From positions 46,637 to 110,636 of the forward strand of contig CACBXG010000004.1 of the NCBI GenBank assembly GCA_902543145.1: DNA of 64,000 bases, in the 5' to 3' direction. Each line of letters begins with the position of its first letter. Position 1 is the first letter of the stretch. The notes under the pieces are model-generated. The model was not told the origin of the DNA. It was given only the letters and a program-made list of their open reading frames with translations, and made no database searches. The position numbers and the translations under genes were made by a program. Below are positions 53,268 through 60,580 of the stretch, one piece after another. The DNA is from an uncultured SAR116 cluster alpha proteobacterium (GTDB taxonomy: Bacteria > Pseudomonadota > Alphaproteobacteria > Puniceispirillales > Marisalimonadaceae).

Positions 53268-54524
53268 ATGGATATTCTAGAAATGGAAACCTTGAGAGTT
53301 CTTGTAAAACCAAGTGATATTAGCGCATTAGGGCTTTTAAAAAGATCTAGTTCTGCCAAATTTTTTGAAGATGCTACTCGTTTTACAAAAGTGATTTTGA
53401 GAAGTTTTATAATAGAAAGCGAAAATTATTTAGAATCTGAATATTTTGATACATCAATATTACAGCATATGACAGTTTATGTCAGAACCAATCTGAATTT
53501 AAAATCTGAATATAAAATTAAAGTTTCCCACAAATTATTTTTATCAAATAAAGATAATAATGATGAAGATCAAATAATATCAAAGCAATCCCTTATTTTT
53601 AGTAGTAAAAATATTGATAAATCATTGAAGATTAATCTAAGTAATTCAAATGGAATTTACTCAGCTTTTAAAGATTTGGTCAGAAAAGAAGATTGTGACC
53701 AAATGTCACATATGAATGTACAATATTATTTTGGGAAGCACGCAGATGCAATTAAGTGCCTTTTTAACAAAATTAATAGCTTTTCTATAAATAAGATTGA
53801 TTATAAAATTTTAAAAGAAAGATGTATTTTTAGCCGTGAAGTTCATCTTAACTCTGCACTCGAGATAGTTTTTAAAGTTAAATCAATTGAAAATAACGAA
53901 CTTTTATTGTTAAGCAAAGTCTATAGTATAGACCATGAAAACGTTTCAGCTTACTTTGAGACTTCTATATCATTGGATATAAATGAAAAAACTAAAAATA
54001 TAATTTTAAACTTATTTTTATTAGATACTACTACATTTTTAAATGAATTAGAATTTTCAAACCTAAGACCATTAACAGATAACAGGCCGCCGCAAAATTA
54101 TTCTAAATATGCATTTATTAGTTGTAAAAGTGCAGTAAATACTTGGGATTTAGATTATGAGGAAATGGGATCAAGCCAATTTAAAATAGGTTGTGTTTCT
54201 GATGCGGCAACTCACTTGTTTACATATTGCGGAGCAGATTTTCATTGGAGAAATGAATATGACATAGGGTCTGCTGCATTAGATTATTCTGTAAGATATT
54301 TTAAAGATGCGCCACTTGGTATGGCTGTTACGATGCATACCAACTTTACGAAGATTGGAAACAAATCATTGAAATTTATTCATCATATGGTGGATGATAG
54401 TACTGGTGAGGTAATAATGGATATCGAGATAGTTGCAGTTCTTTTTGACTTAAAAAAAAGGAAATCACTGGTTGTTCCAGAAGATTTTAGGATCAAGGCT
54501 TCTAAATTAGTAATAAATAATTAA
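53268..54524 (+). CDS. Triple-hotdog thioesterase-like protein
   Basis: 418 residues with no characterised match that I recognise. Three hotdog-like segments can be drawn: about 10-115 (VLVKPSDISALGLLKRSSSA with FFEDATRF), about 134-240 (EDCDQMSHMNVQYYFGKHAD, the clearest thioesterase motif) and about 285-400 (NTWDLDYEEMGSSQF to EVIMDIEIVAVLFDLKKR). The second resembles the Asp/His 4-hydroxybenzoyl-CoA thioesterase type. The first and third lack an obvious Asp/Glu-His pair and may be structural. Acyl-CoA hydrolysis is suggested by the acyl-CoA dehydrogenase neighbours. Its end overlaps the convergent dehydrogenase by four bases. Confidence 0.65.
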   Translation: MDILEMETLRVLVKPSDISALGLLKRSSSAKFFEDATRFTKVILRSFIIESENYLESEYFDTSILQHMTVYVRTNLNLKSEYKIKVSHKLFLSNKDNNDEDQIISKQSLIFSSKNIDKSLKINLSNSNGIYSAFKDLVRKEDCDQMSHMNVQYYFGKHADAIKCLFNKINSFSINKIDYKILKERCIFSREVHLNSALEIVFKVKSIENNELLLLSKVYSIDHENVSAYFETSISLDINEKTKNIILNLFLLDTTTFLNELEFSNLRPLTDNRPPQNYSKYAFISCKSAVNTWDLDYEEMGSSQFKIGCVSDAATHLFTYCGADFHWRNEYDIGSAALDYSVRYFKDAPLGMAVTMHTNFTKIGNKSLKFIHHMVDDSTGEVIMDIEIVAVLFDLKKRKSLVVPEDFRIKASKLVINN

Positions 54525-55639
54525 TTTAAGCTTAGTAATTTAAATCTATCTCTATGATAATCAGCATCACCCATTAAATGATCAATCATAATTAGTCTTT
54601 TGGCATAATGTGCAACAGAGTATTCCCATGTCATAGCAATGCCTCCGTGGAGTTGTATTGACTCCTCAGCTATTTGCTTTCCAACTCTTCCAACTAAATT
54701 TTTTGCAGCAGATACATTCTTATCTCTTGTCGATGAATTGGTTTCAAATGTTGAAGAAGCAAGCATTACAGCAGACCTTACTTGCTCAATTTCTAGCATC
54801 ATATCTACCATCCTGTGTTGAATGCTTTGAAAAGCTCCAATAGATTTACCAAATTGTTTTCTAGTTTTTAAATAGTCGAGTGTTAATTCAAAGCATACTT
54901 GCATTATACCAATAGCTTCTGCAGAAAGAGCAAGTGCACCTGCTGAATTTGTTTTAATAATGCACTCAAGAGCTAGATCATTTTTACATAATAATTCAGC
55001 TTCAATATTCTCAAAGTTTAGCTCAGCTGCTCGATAACCATCAATTGTATTATAGGATCTATTTTTAATTTGATTATTATCAACTAAAAATAAACCAATG
55101 CCATTTTTATCATTTATTTCTCCATCAATTCTTGCAGAAATAATTACTTTATCTGCAGAGTCGCCATTAATTACAAATGATTTGCTGCCATTAAGTTTCC
55201 AATTATCATTTTCCAAAAAGGCTTTGGTCTCTACAAAATGATCTTCATATCTATTATTCATTTCCATGTGAGCAAATGATATTAACAATTCTCCATCAAC
55301 AATCTGATTTATTAATTCAGTTTGAGGATTTTCTATAGAAGACAAAACTGTGCTTGATAATAGTCCAGAGGATAAAAATGGCTCTATGCATAAAGATTTT
55401 CCGATTAATTCAAATATGATACTAATATCCTCCCCTGAGCCCCCCAGGCCACCAAAGGTTGGAGAAACTAAGCCACTTATGACACCTAAATTTGCACTCT
55501 CTTTCCAAAAGTCTCTTGAAAAGCCATCATTCATTTCTAGGTACTTGCTTCTTTTATTTATATCTTTGTAATTATTTTCAAAAAAACGAGCCACAGTTTC
55601 CTGAAGCATTTTTCTTTCTTCAGATAATGAGAAGTCCAT
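54521..55639 (-). CDS. Acyl-CoA dehydrogenase (subunit B of a pair)
   Basis: 372 residues. MDFSLSEERKMLQETVARFF starts the helical domain (20 residues shown). The C-terminal domain shows RKQFGKSIGAFQSIQHRMVDM and QLHGGIAMTWEYSVAHYAKR. The usual FAD-binding first-half motif is weak (SFAHMEMNNRYED where FALTEP-type residues are expected), as in non-catalytic partners of paired dehydrogenases such as the FadE-type heterodimers of actinobacteria. It lies nine bases after another acyl-CoA dehydrogenase gene on the same strand, supporting a heteromeric enzyme. Confidence 0.83.
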   Translation of the reverse strand: MDFSLSEERKMLQETVARFFENNYKDINKRSKYLEMNDGFSRDFWKESANLGVISGLVSPTFGGLGGSGEDISIIFELIGKSLCIEPFLSSGLLSSTVLSSIENPQTELINQIVDGELLISFAHMEMNNRYEDHFVETKAFLENDNWKLNGSKSFVINGDSADKVIISARIDGEINDKNGIGLFLVDNNQIKNRSYNTIDGYRAAELNFENIEAELLCKNDLALECIIKTNSAGALALSAEAIGIMQVCFELTLDYLKTRKQFGKSIGAFQSIQHRMVDMMLEIEQVRSAVMLASSTFETNSSTRDKNVSAAKNLVGRVGKQIAEESIQLHGGIAMTWEYSVAHYAKRLIMIDHLMGDADYHRDRFKLLSLN

Positions 55640-55648
55640 TTTTATTTC

Positions 55649-56845
55649 CTACAATCCAAAGGATGCTTTTGCGACTATATTTTTTTGGATCTCATTAGAT
55701 CCGCCATAAATAGAAATTTTTCTCATATTAAAGTACTGCTTTGCAATTGGGCCGGCATATTCTGGTCCTATTGGCATTTCATTCCAACCTTCGTCAAATT
55801 GTTCAGGTAAATATGGTAAAGCTTGAGGTCCAAGGGCCTTTCTAAGTAATTCGGTTGTTTTCTGTCTTACAAGTGTTCCTTTAATTTTAAGTAAAGAACT
55901 TTCCATACCTGGAGCTTTGCCTTCAGCTGCGGCACTTACAGTTCTAAGGTTAAAAATTTCCATGGCTAACAGGTCTATTTCTAATTCAGCAACTTCTGAA
56001 GAAAACATTGGGTCTTCAATTAATGGCTTTCCATTTTTCATTGATTTTCTTGAAACCATTTTTAAGTGATTTAAAGCCGATTTAGAATTAGGAACACCGG
56101 CTATTCCGGTTCTCTCAAAAGTGAGTAAATATTTTGCGTAGGTCCAGCCTTCGTTTTCTTTCCCAACTAAATTTTTTTTAGGTACTTTAACATTAGTAAA
56201 CCAAACTTCATTAACTTCATGTTCGCCATCGAGTGTTATTATTGGCTTAACTTCTACACCTGGAGAGTCCATATCAATAAGAAGAAATGAAATTCCCAAT
56301 TGTGGTTTTGCGTTTAGATCAGTTTTAACAAGGCAAAAAATCTTATCAGCGTGATGTCCCAGAGTTGTCCAGGTTTTTTGTCCATTAACTAAATAATGAT
56401 CGCCTCTGTCTACGGCTGTCGTTTTTAGGCTAGCAAGATCGGAGCCTGCGCCTGGTTCTGAATATCCTTGAGCCCACCAATCTTCATTGTTTAGTATTCT
56501 TGGAAGATAATAATTTTTTTGTTCTTCTGATCCAAACTCAATCAAAACAGGGCCTAACATATTGACACCAAATGGTACAATCCTAGGCGCTGATGCTTTT
56601 ACAATTTCTTCTTCAAATATATGTTTTTCAATAGCATTCCAACCAGTTCCACCGTATTCTTCGGGCCAATGCCATGCTAACCAGCCTTTTTGGCTTAAAT
56701 TATTCATAAATAATTCATAGTCTTCTTTAGTTAGTCTTTGATATTTTTTAACTTTTTCAGACAAGTATTCTGGAAGTGTTTCCTTTAGCCATTCTCTTAC
56801 TTCGGATCTAAATTTTTCTTCTTTTTCAGAATATTCAAAATTCAT
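55649..56845 (-). CDS. Acyl-CoA dehydrogenase (subunit A of a pair)
   Basis: 398 residues. QGYSEPGAGSDLASLKTTA is the FAD/substrate motif, GQKTWTTLGHHADK the central sheet, LTFERTGIAGVP begins the C-terminal domain, and the end reads KISIYGGSNEIQKNIVAK. FADE-type enzymes with GWLAWHWPEEYGGTG near residue 60 act on bulky or long substrates. It precedes the smaller dehydrogenase by nine bases, which together may be a heteromer. The spacer upstream of its start holds a Zur-like palindrome shared with the divergent CoA-transferase genes. Confidence 0.87.
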   Translation of the reverse strand: MNFEYSEKEEKFRSEVREWLKETLPEYLSEKVKKYQRLTKEDYELFMNNLSQKGWLAWHWPEEYGGTGWNAIEKHIFEEEIVKASAPRIVPFGVNMLGPVLIEFGSEEQKNYYLPRILNNEDWWAQGYSEPGAGSDLASLKTTAVDRGDHYLVNGQKTWTTLGHHADKIFCLVKTDLNAKPQLGISFLLIDMDSPGVEVKPIITLDGEHEVNEVWFTNVKVPKKNLVGKENEGWTYAKYLLTFERTGIAGVPNSKSALNHLKMVSRKSMKNGKPLIEDPMFSSEVAELEIDLLAMEIFNLRTVSAAAEGKAPGMESSLLKIKGTLVRQKTTELLRKALGPQALPYLPEQFDEGWNEMPIGPEYAGPIAKQYFNMRKISIYGGSNEIQKNIVAKASFGL

Positions 56846-56888
56846 TTTTAATTACCATTCAGTTTGATACAATATTAGTATATATGTT

Positions 56889-56898
56889 TGTTATAACA
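56889..56898. promoter_or_regulatory. Weaker Zur-like palindrome between acyl-CoA dehydrogenase and CoA-transferase
   Basis: TGTTATAACA is the inner 10 bases of the zinc-block operators, but the flanks differ (TT before, TT after instead of AA and TAAC). It lies 44 bases before the dehydrogenase start and 34 before the CoA-transferase start. It may be a Zur site of low affinity, an unrelated operator, or chance. Confidence 0.4.
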
Positions 56899-56931
56899 TT
56901 CAACGATGAAATAACAATATGAAAGGTTGGA

Positions 56932-57645
56932 ATGCAAATCAACAAAATAAAAAAAGACATGACCGAAATTTTGTCTGATGTTTTTGATGGTGCAACAATT
57001 ATGGTTGGTGGTTTTGGTGAGGCGGGCAGTCCAATTGAATTATTACATGGATTAATTGATAATGGCGCTAAAGATTTAACAATAATTGCAAATAACTCAG
57101 GAAATGGAAGAGTGGGGCTTGGTGCATTAATAGGTCAAAAGCAAGTTAAAAAAGTTATATGTTCTTTTGCAAGATCTGCCAAAGGGATTACATTTCCCGA
57201 ATTATATAATAAAGGTGAAATCGAATTAGAAGTAGTTCCACAAGGGACGTTAGCGGAAAGAATTAGAGCAGCTGGTTCGGGTATACCGGGATTTTATACA
57301 GCAACTGGTGTTGGCACACCTTTAGCTGAAGGTAAAGAAGAAAAAGTATTTAATGGGAAAAAATACATTCTAGAAGAAGCTTTAAAAGCAGATTTTGCTT
57401 TTGTAAAAGCAGAAACAGCAGATAGATATGGAAATCTTACCTATAACAAAACAGCTCGGAATTTTAATCCTATAATGTGCATGGCTGCAAAAACATCATT
57501 AGTTCAGGTAAAAAGTATTTTAGAACCGAGAAAAATGAACCCAGAACATGTAATAACGCCTGGTATTTTTGTACAAAAGCTTATTAAAGTTGAGAACCCC
57601 ATAATTGAAACAAATGCTATTGAAGAAGGAATGACATATCCATGA
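56932..57645 (+). CDS. 3-oxoacid/3-oxoadipate CoA-transferase subunit A (PcaI/ScoA family)
   Basis: 237 residues. MVGGFGEAGSPIELLHGL is the N-terminal CoA-binding signature, and VPQGTLAERIRAAGSGIPGF and TGVGTPLAEGKEE match PcaI/ScoA alpha subunits. With subunit B it moves CoA from succinyl-CoA to a 3-oxoacid. Start ATG 56932 has aaaggttgga just before it. No protocatechuate genes accompany it, so a 3-oxoacid from beta-oxidation, such as acetoacetate, is as likely as 3-oxoadipate. The stop overlaps the next start as ATGA. Confidence 0.9.
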   Translation: MQINKIKKDMTEILSDVFDGATIMVGGFGEAGSPIELLHGLIDNGAKDLTIIANNSGNGRVGLGALIGQKQVKKVICSFARSAKGITFPELYNKGEIELEVVPQGTLAERIRAAGSGIPGFYTATGVGTPLAEGKEEKVFNGKKYILEEALKADFAFVKAETADRYGNLTYNKTARNFNPIMCMAAKTSLVQVKSILEPRKMNPEHVITPGIFVQKLIKVENPIIETNAIEEGMTYP

Positions 57646-58292
57646 CAAATTCAAATGATTTAATTAAAGGTTGGGATAGAAACACAATTGCATCAAAAAT
57701 AGCCGATGATTTGCCGCATTCATCCTATGTAAATCTTGGTATAGGAATGCCTGAGTTAGTTTCTCAATATATTAAGGAGGATAGAGAAATAATATATCAC
57801 TCTGAAAATGGTTTATTAGGCATGGGGCCATCACCAAATGAGAATGAAATTGATTTAGATCTTATAAATGCAGGTAAAAAGCCAGTTACCATTCTTCCAG
57901 GAGGAAGTTTTTGTCATCATGCAGACAGTTTTTCTATGATTAGAGGAGGGCATATTGACTACTGTGTGCTTGGGGCAATGGAGATTTCAGTCCAAGGAGA
58001 TCTTGCAAATTGGTCAACTGGCAAAGGGATACCAGCTGTGGGTGGTGCTATGGATTTGGTTGCTGGAGCCAAAAATGTATTTGTAATGACACAGCATTTA
58101 ACCAAAGAAGGAAAGCCTAAATTAGTGCAAAAGTGCACCTTGCCACTAACAGGAGCAGGCGTTGTTTCTAGAGTCTACTCTGATTATGCAGTATTAGATA
58201 TAACAGATGACGGGTTTAAAGTAATTCAGCTAAATGAAAATATAACTGTTGAATATCTTCAAAGTGTTACAGATGGGAATATAATTCATTAA
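57642..58292 (+). CDS. 3-oxoacid/3-oxoadipate CoA-transferase subunit B (PcaJ/ScoB family)
   Basis: 216 residues. The catalytic Glu is in SENGLLGMGPSP, which becomes the glutamyl-CoA intermediate; NLGIGMPELV precedes it and GGAMDLVAGAKNVFVMTQHL (20 residues) follows. The match with PcaJ/ScoB is end to end. Translation is coupled to subunit A through a four-base ATGA overlap, as expected for a 1:1 enzyme. It is the last gene before a 547-base spacer leading to the secretion locus. Confidence 0.9.
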   Translation: MTNSNDLIKGWDRNTIASKIADDLPHSSYVNLGIGMPELVSQYIKEDREIIYHSENGLLGMGPSPNENEIDLDLINAGKKPVTILPGGSFCHHADSFSMIRGGHIDYCVLGAMEISVQGDLANWSTGKGIPAVGGAMDLVAGAKNVFVMTQHLTKEGKPKLVQKCTLPLTGAGVVSRVYSDYAVLDITDDGFKVIQLNENITVEYLQSVTDGNIIH

Positions 58293-58420
58293 GATCATCA
58301 AACAAAAAATGATTAGACTAAACTTCCTTAAGTATATGAAAAACAACAATATTTTAATATAAATTCAACTAGAATTACTGCCTAGTATTTGCCAATAAAA
58401 TGTTAGGATAAATCCTAAAT

Positions 58421-58440
58421 AGGAAAATTCCTAAAATAAT
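58421..58440. repeat. 20-base repeat, copy 1 (upstream of tpsB)
   Basis: AGGAAAATTCCTAAAATAAT occurs here and again, identical, at 60584-60603 in the first codons of tpsA. AGGAA and TTCCT form a five-base inverted repeat. An exact 20-base match at this distance is hard to explain by chance even in AT-rich DNA. Confidence 0.7.
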
Positions 58441-58604
58441 TTTTGTAATCTCTAAATCCATTTTTGTTGGTTTTTTAATAAGTATAATTCAATTAATCAA
58501 AATAATTCTTTAAATGAAATTTATTTGGTTAAATCATTTTGCTTAATAATATAAAAATAAATGAATTTAATGTGTCAAATCTTTGACTAAGCATTACTTT
58601 TTTT

Positions 58605-58631
58605 GATTCTAATTTGATTCTAATTTGATTC
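58605..58631. repeat. Tandem GATTCTAATTT repeat (2.5 copies)
   Basis: GATTCTAATTT at 58605-58615 and 58616-58626, then GATTC at 58627-58631. The 11-base period is one DNA turn, placing each GATTCT on the same face, as in arrays of regulator sites. GATTCT returns in the hairpin at 58688-58704. Confidence 0.7.
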
Positions 58632-58687
58632 GAAAAAACCTCACTTATTCAAATTTTTGACAAGCTTTTAATCAATATATTGTCCCT

Positions 58688-58704
58688 GATTCTATTAAAG
58701 AATC
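58688..58704. promoter_or_regulatory. GATTCT/AGAATC inverted repeat upstream of tpsB
   Basis: GATTCT (58688-58693) and AGAATC (58699-58704) flank five bases. The half-site equals the unit of the tandem repeat 57 bases upstream, which suggests one factor binding both. No regulator is identified. Confidence 0.4.
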
Positions 58705-58839
58705 AATATCTAGAAACATTAAAAAAAAATGAAGCTTTGTATAATTTTGGTGTTAATTTTATTGACTAATTTTAATTTCTAACATGTTGGTTTTCAAACC
58801 CAATTTAAAAAAAGAGAAAATATTTATTTTGAGGTAAAT

Positions 58840-60576
58840 ATGAAATATCAATTTAATGCTCCATTACTACTTACGTCGTGTTTTCTATTTATTTTAGTAA
58901 ATAACAAAAGTTTTGCTGCTCCTGATGCTGGAAGTTTATTAAAACAAGAAGAAGAAATCTATAAATATTACAATGATCCACTAATAAAACCAAAAAAGAA
59001 GCCAAAAAAAGAAAAGAAAAAGAAAGAAAGCTCGAATGTAAATAGGATTTTTGTAAAACAATTCAAATTTTTAGGTGATATAGACAAATTTAATATCGAA
59101 TATCTTAATAATTTCCTCAAAAACTATACCAATAGAGAAAATACATTTGAAGAATTGAAAGAAGCAGCGTCTTTAATTCAAAATCTTTATTTAGAAAATG
59201 GATACTTTTTAGCTCAAGTATTTTTACCTGAACAAGAAATATCTGATCAAATTGTTATAATTGAGATTAATGAGGGTAAATTAGACAAAAATAACCCATA
59301 CATTGTTAAAAAAGATAATGTTCGTTTATATGATGACATTGCTTCTGATTATTTGAATGATGCTTTGGGTGGGGGGCTTAATTCACAAAATTTAGAACGT
59401 GCATTATTAAACTTAAATAAATTACCTGGTTTAAGCGCAACTTCAACTATTCAAGCTGGAGATGAAGAAGGCACCTCAAAAATAGTAGTTAATTTAGTTG
59501 AAGACGATTTAATTAATGGATCTATATCATTTGATAATTATGGTAATCGTTACACAGGCAAACAAAGAACAAATATTTCTGTAGATTTGAACAATCCATC
59601 TAATTTTGGGGATCAACTATCATTCCAAAAAATAGTTAATACATCTACAAATTATGATTTTTCTAAGATTTCTTATGAATTTCCAATTTTGTACTCTGGA
59701 TTGAAAAGTAAACTAACGTACAGTGAATTGGAATTTGAAATTGGAAAAGAGCTTCGAACAAGTCCTGTATCTTTAGGAGAGGCATCAACTAGCGGTATTA
59801 GTTTTTCTTACCCAATTGAACATACCGCCAATGATTCAATTTTTCTAAAAACAGAATTTGAAAGGAAAGAGATTTATAATGAAACTTCAGGGTCTGTGAC
59901 TAATGATAAAGTTATAGAAAACTTCAATATAGGATTAACATTTGAAAAAAGAGATATTTTTCTTAATGGTGACATCTCCCTTTTTTCAATTGATAAAAGT
60001 TTCGGAGACCTAGATCTTTCCAAGGTTTCTGTCGATTTCAATAATGACCAAGCATCTTCAGGACCAAAAAGGCATGGATCATTTGATAAAACTTTGATTA
60101 ATTTTTATTACTCGCAATGGATAAACGAAAATTTAAATTTTAAAACCTCCGGTTTAGCTCAATTTTCAAATAAAAATCTTGATAGTTCTGAGCAATTATC
60201 ACTCGGGGGTGTTACTGGGGTAAGGGCTTATCCATCTGGGGAAGCATCAGGAGATCAGGGTTATAAGTTAACTGCAGAATTACAAACAAATCTCTCTAAA
60301 TTTTTAAATAATGATGTTTCAGCAACCTTGTTTTATGATTATGGGCGTATTCAACAATACAAAGATCCATCAAACATTACCCTTACTACACCAAACAAAT
60401 ACTCTTTATCTGGTTGGGGTGTAGCGTTTGACTTTAATCCAAATCAGGATTTCAGTTTAAGTCTTGTATTTTCCAAAACACTAGGAAGCAACGATGGAAA
60501 ATCAAATACAGGGATGAATAGTGACGGCCGAGACGATGACTCAAGAGCGTGGTTGTTGCTTTCATATAAATTTTAA
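58840..60576 (+). CDS. Two-partner secretion outer-membrane transporter (ShlB/FhaC/HecB family)
   Basis: 578 residues. The signal peptide ends at SFA/AP (about residue 27). A Lys-rich linker (KPKKKPKKEKKKKES, 50-64) is followed by POTRA-like domains (about 70-220: FKFLGDIDKF, YLENGYFLAQVFLPEQ) and a 16-stranded barrel from about 225. The conserved VRAYPSGEASGDQGY inside the barrel is the loop-6 VRGY-type motif of TpsB transporters, and the chain ends in Phe as outer-membrane proteins do. It should export the exoprotein encoded four bases downstream. Confidence 0.92.
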   Translation: MKYQFNAPLLLTSCFLFILVNNKSFAAPDAGSLLKQEEEIYKYYNDPLIKPKKKPKKEKKKKESSNVNRIFVKQFKFLGDIDKFNIEYLNNFLKNYTNRENTFEELKEAASLIQNLYLENGYFLAQVFLPEQEISDQIVIIEINEGKLDKNNPYIVKKDNVRLYDDIASDYLNDALGGGLNSQNLERALLNLNKLPGLSATSTIQAGDEEGTSKIVVNLVEDDLINGSISFDNYGNRYTGKQRTNISVDLNNPSNFGDQLSFQKIVNTSTNYDFSKISYEFPILYSGLKSKLTYSELEFEIGKELRTSPVSLGEASTSGISFSYPIEHTANDSIFLKTEFERKEIYNETSGSVTNDKVIENFNIGLTFEKRDIFLNGDISLFSIDKSFGDLDLSKVSVDFNNDQASSGPKRHGSFDKTLINFYYSQWINENLNFKTSGLAQFSNKNLDSSEQLSLGGVTGVRAYPSGEASGDQGYKLTAELQTNLSKFLNNDVSATLFYDYGRIQQYKDPSNITLTTPNKYSLSGWGVAFDFNPNQDFSLSLVFSKTLGSNDGKSNTGMNSDGRDDDSRAWLLLSYKF

Positions 60577-60580
60577 AAAA

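Larger units (their letters stand above)
58293..58839. other. 547-base non-coding spacer upstream of the two-partner secretion genes
   Basis: No gene is supported. The region is highly AT-rich and holds paired inverted repeats (AGGAT/ATCCT at 58405-58415, AGGAA/TTCCT at 58421-58432), a tandem GATTCTAATTT repeat, a GATTCT/AGAATC hairpin and a possible -35-like TTGACA (58657-58662). It probably serves as a regulated promoter and long leader for tpsB; the tpsB start has gaggt seven bases upstream. Confidence 0.6.

Noticed and set aside
58605..58631. CRISPR-like array
   Set aside because: The repeat unit is 11 bases with no spacers, so it is a plain tandem repeat.
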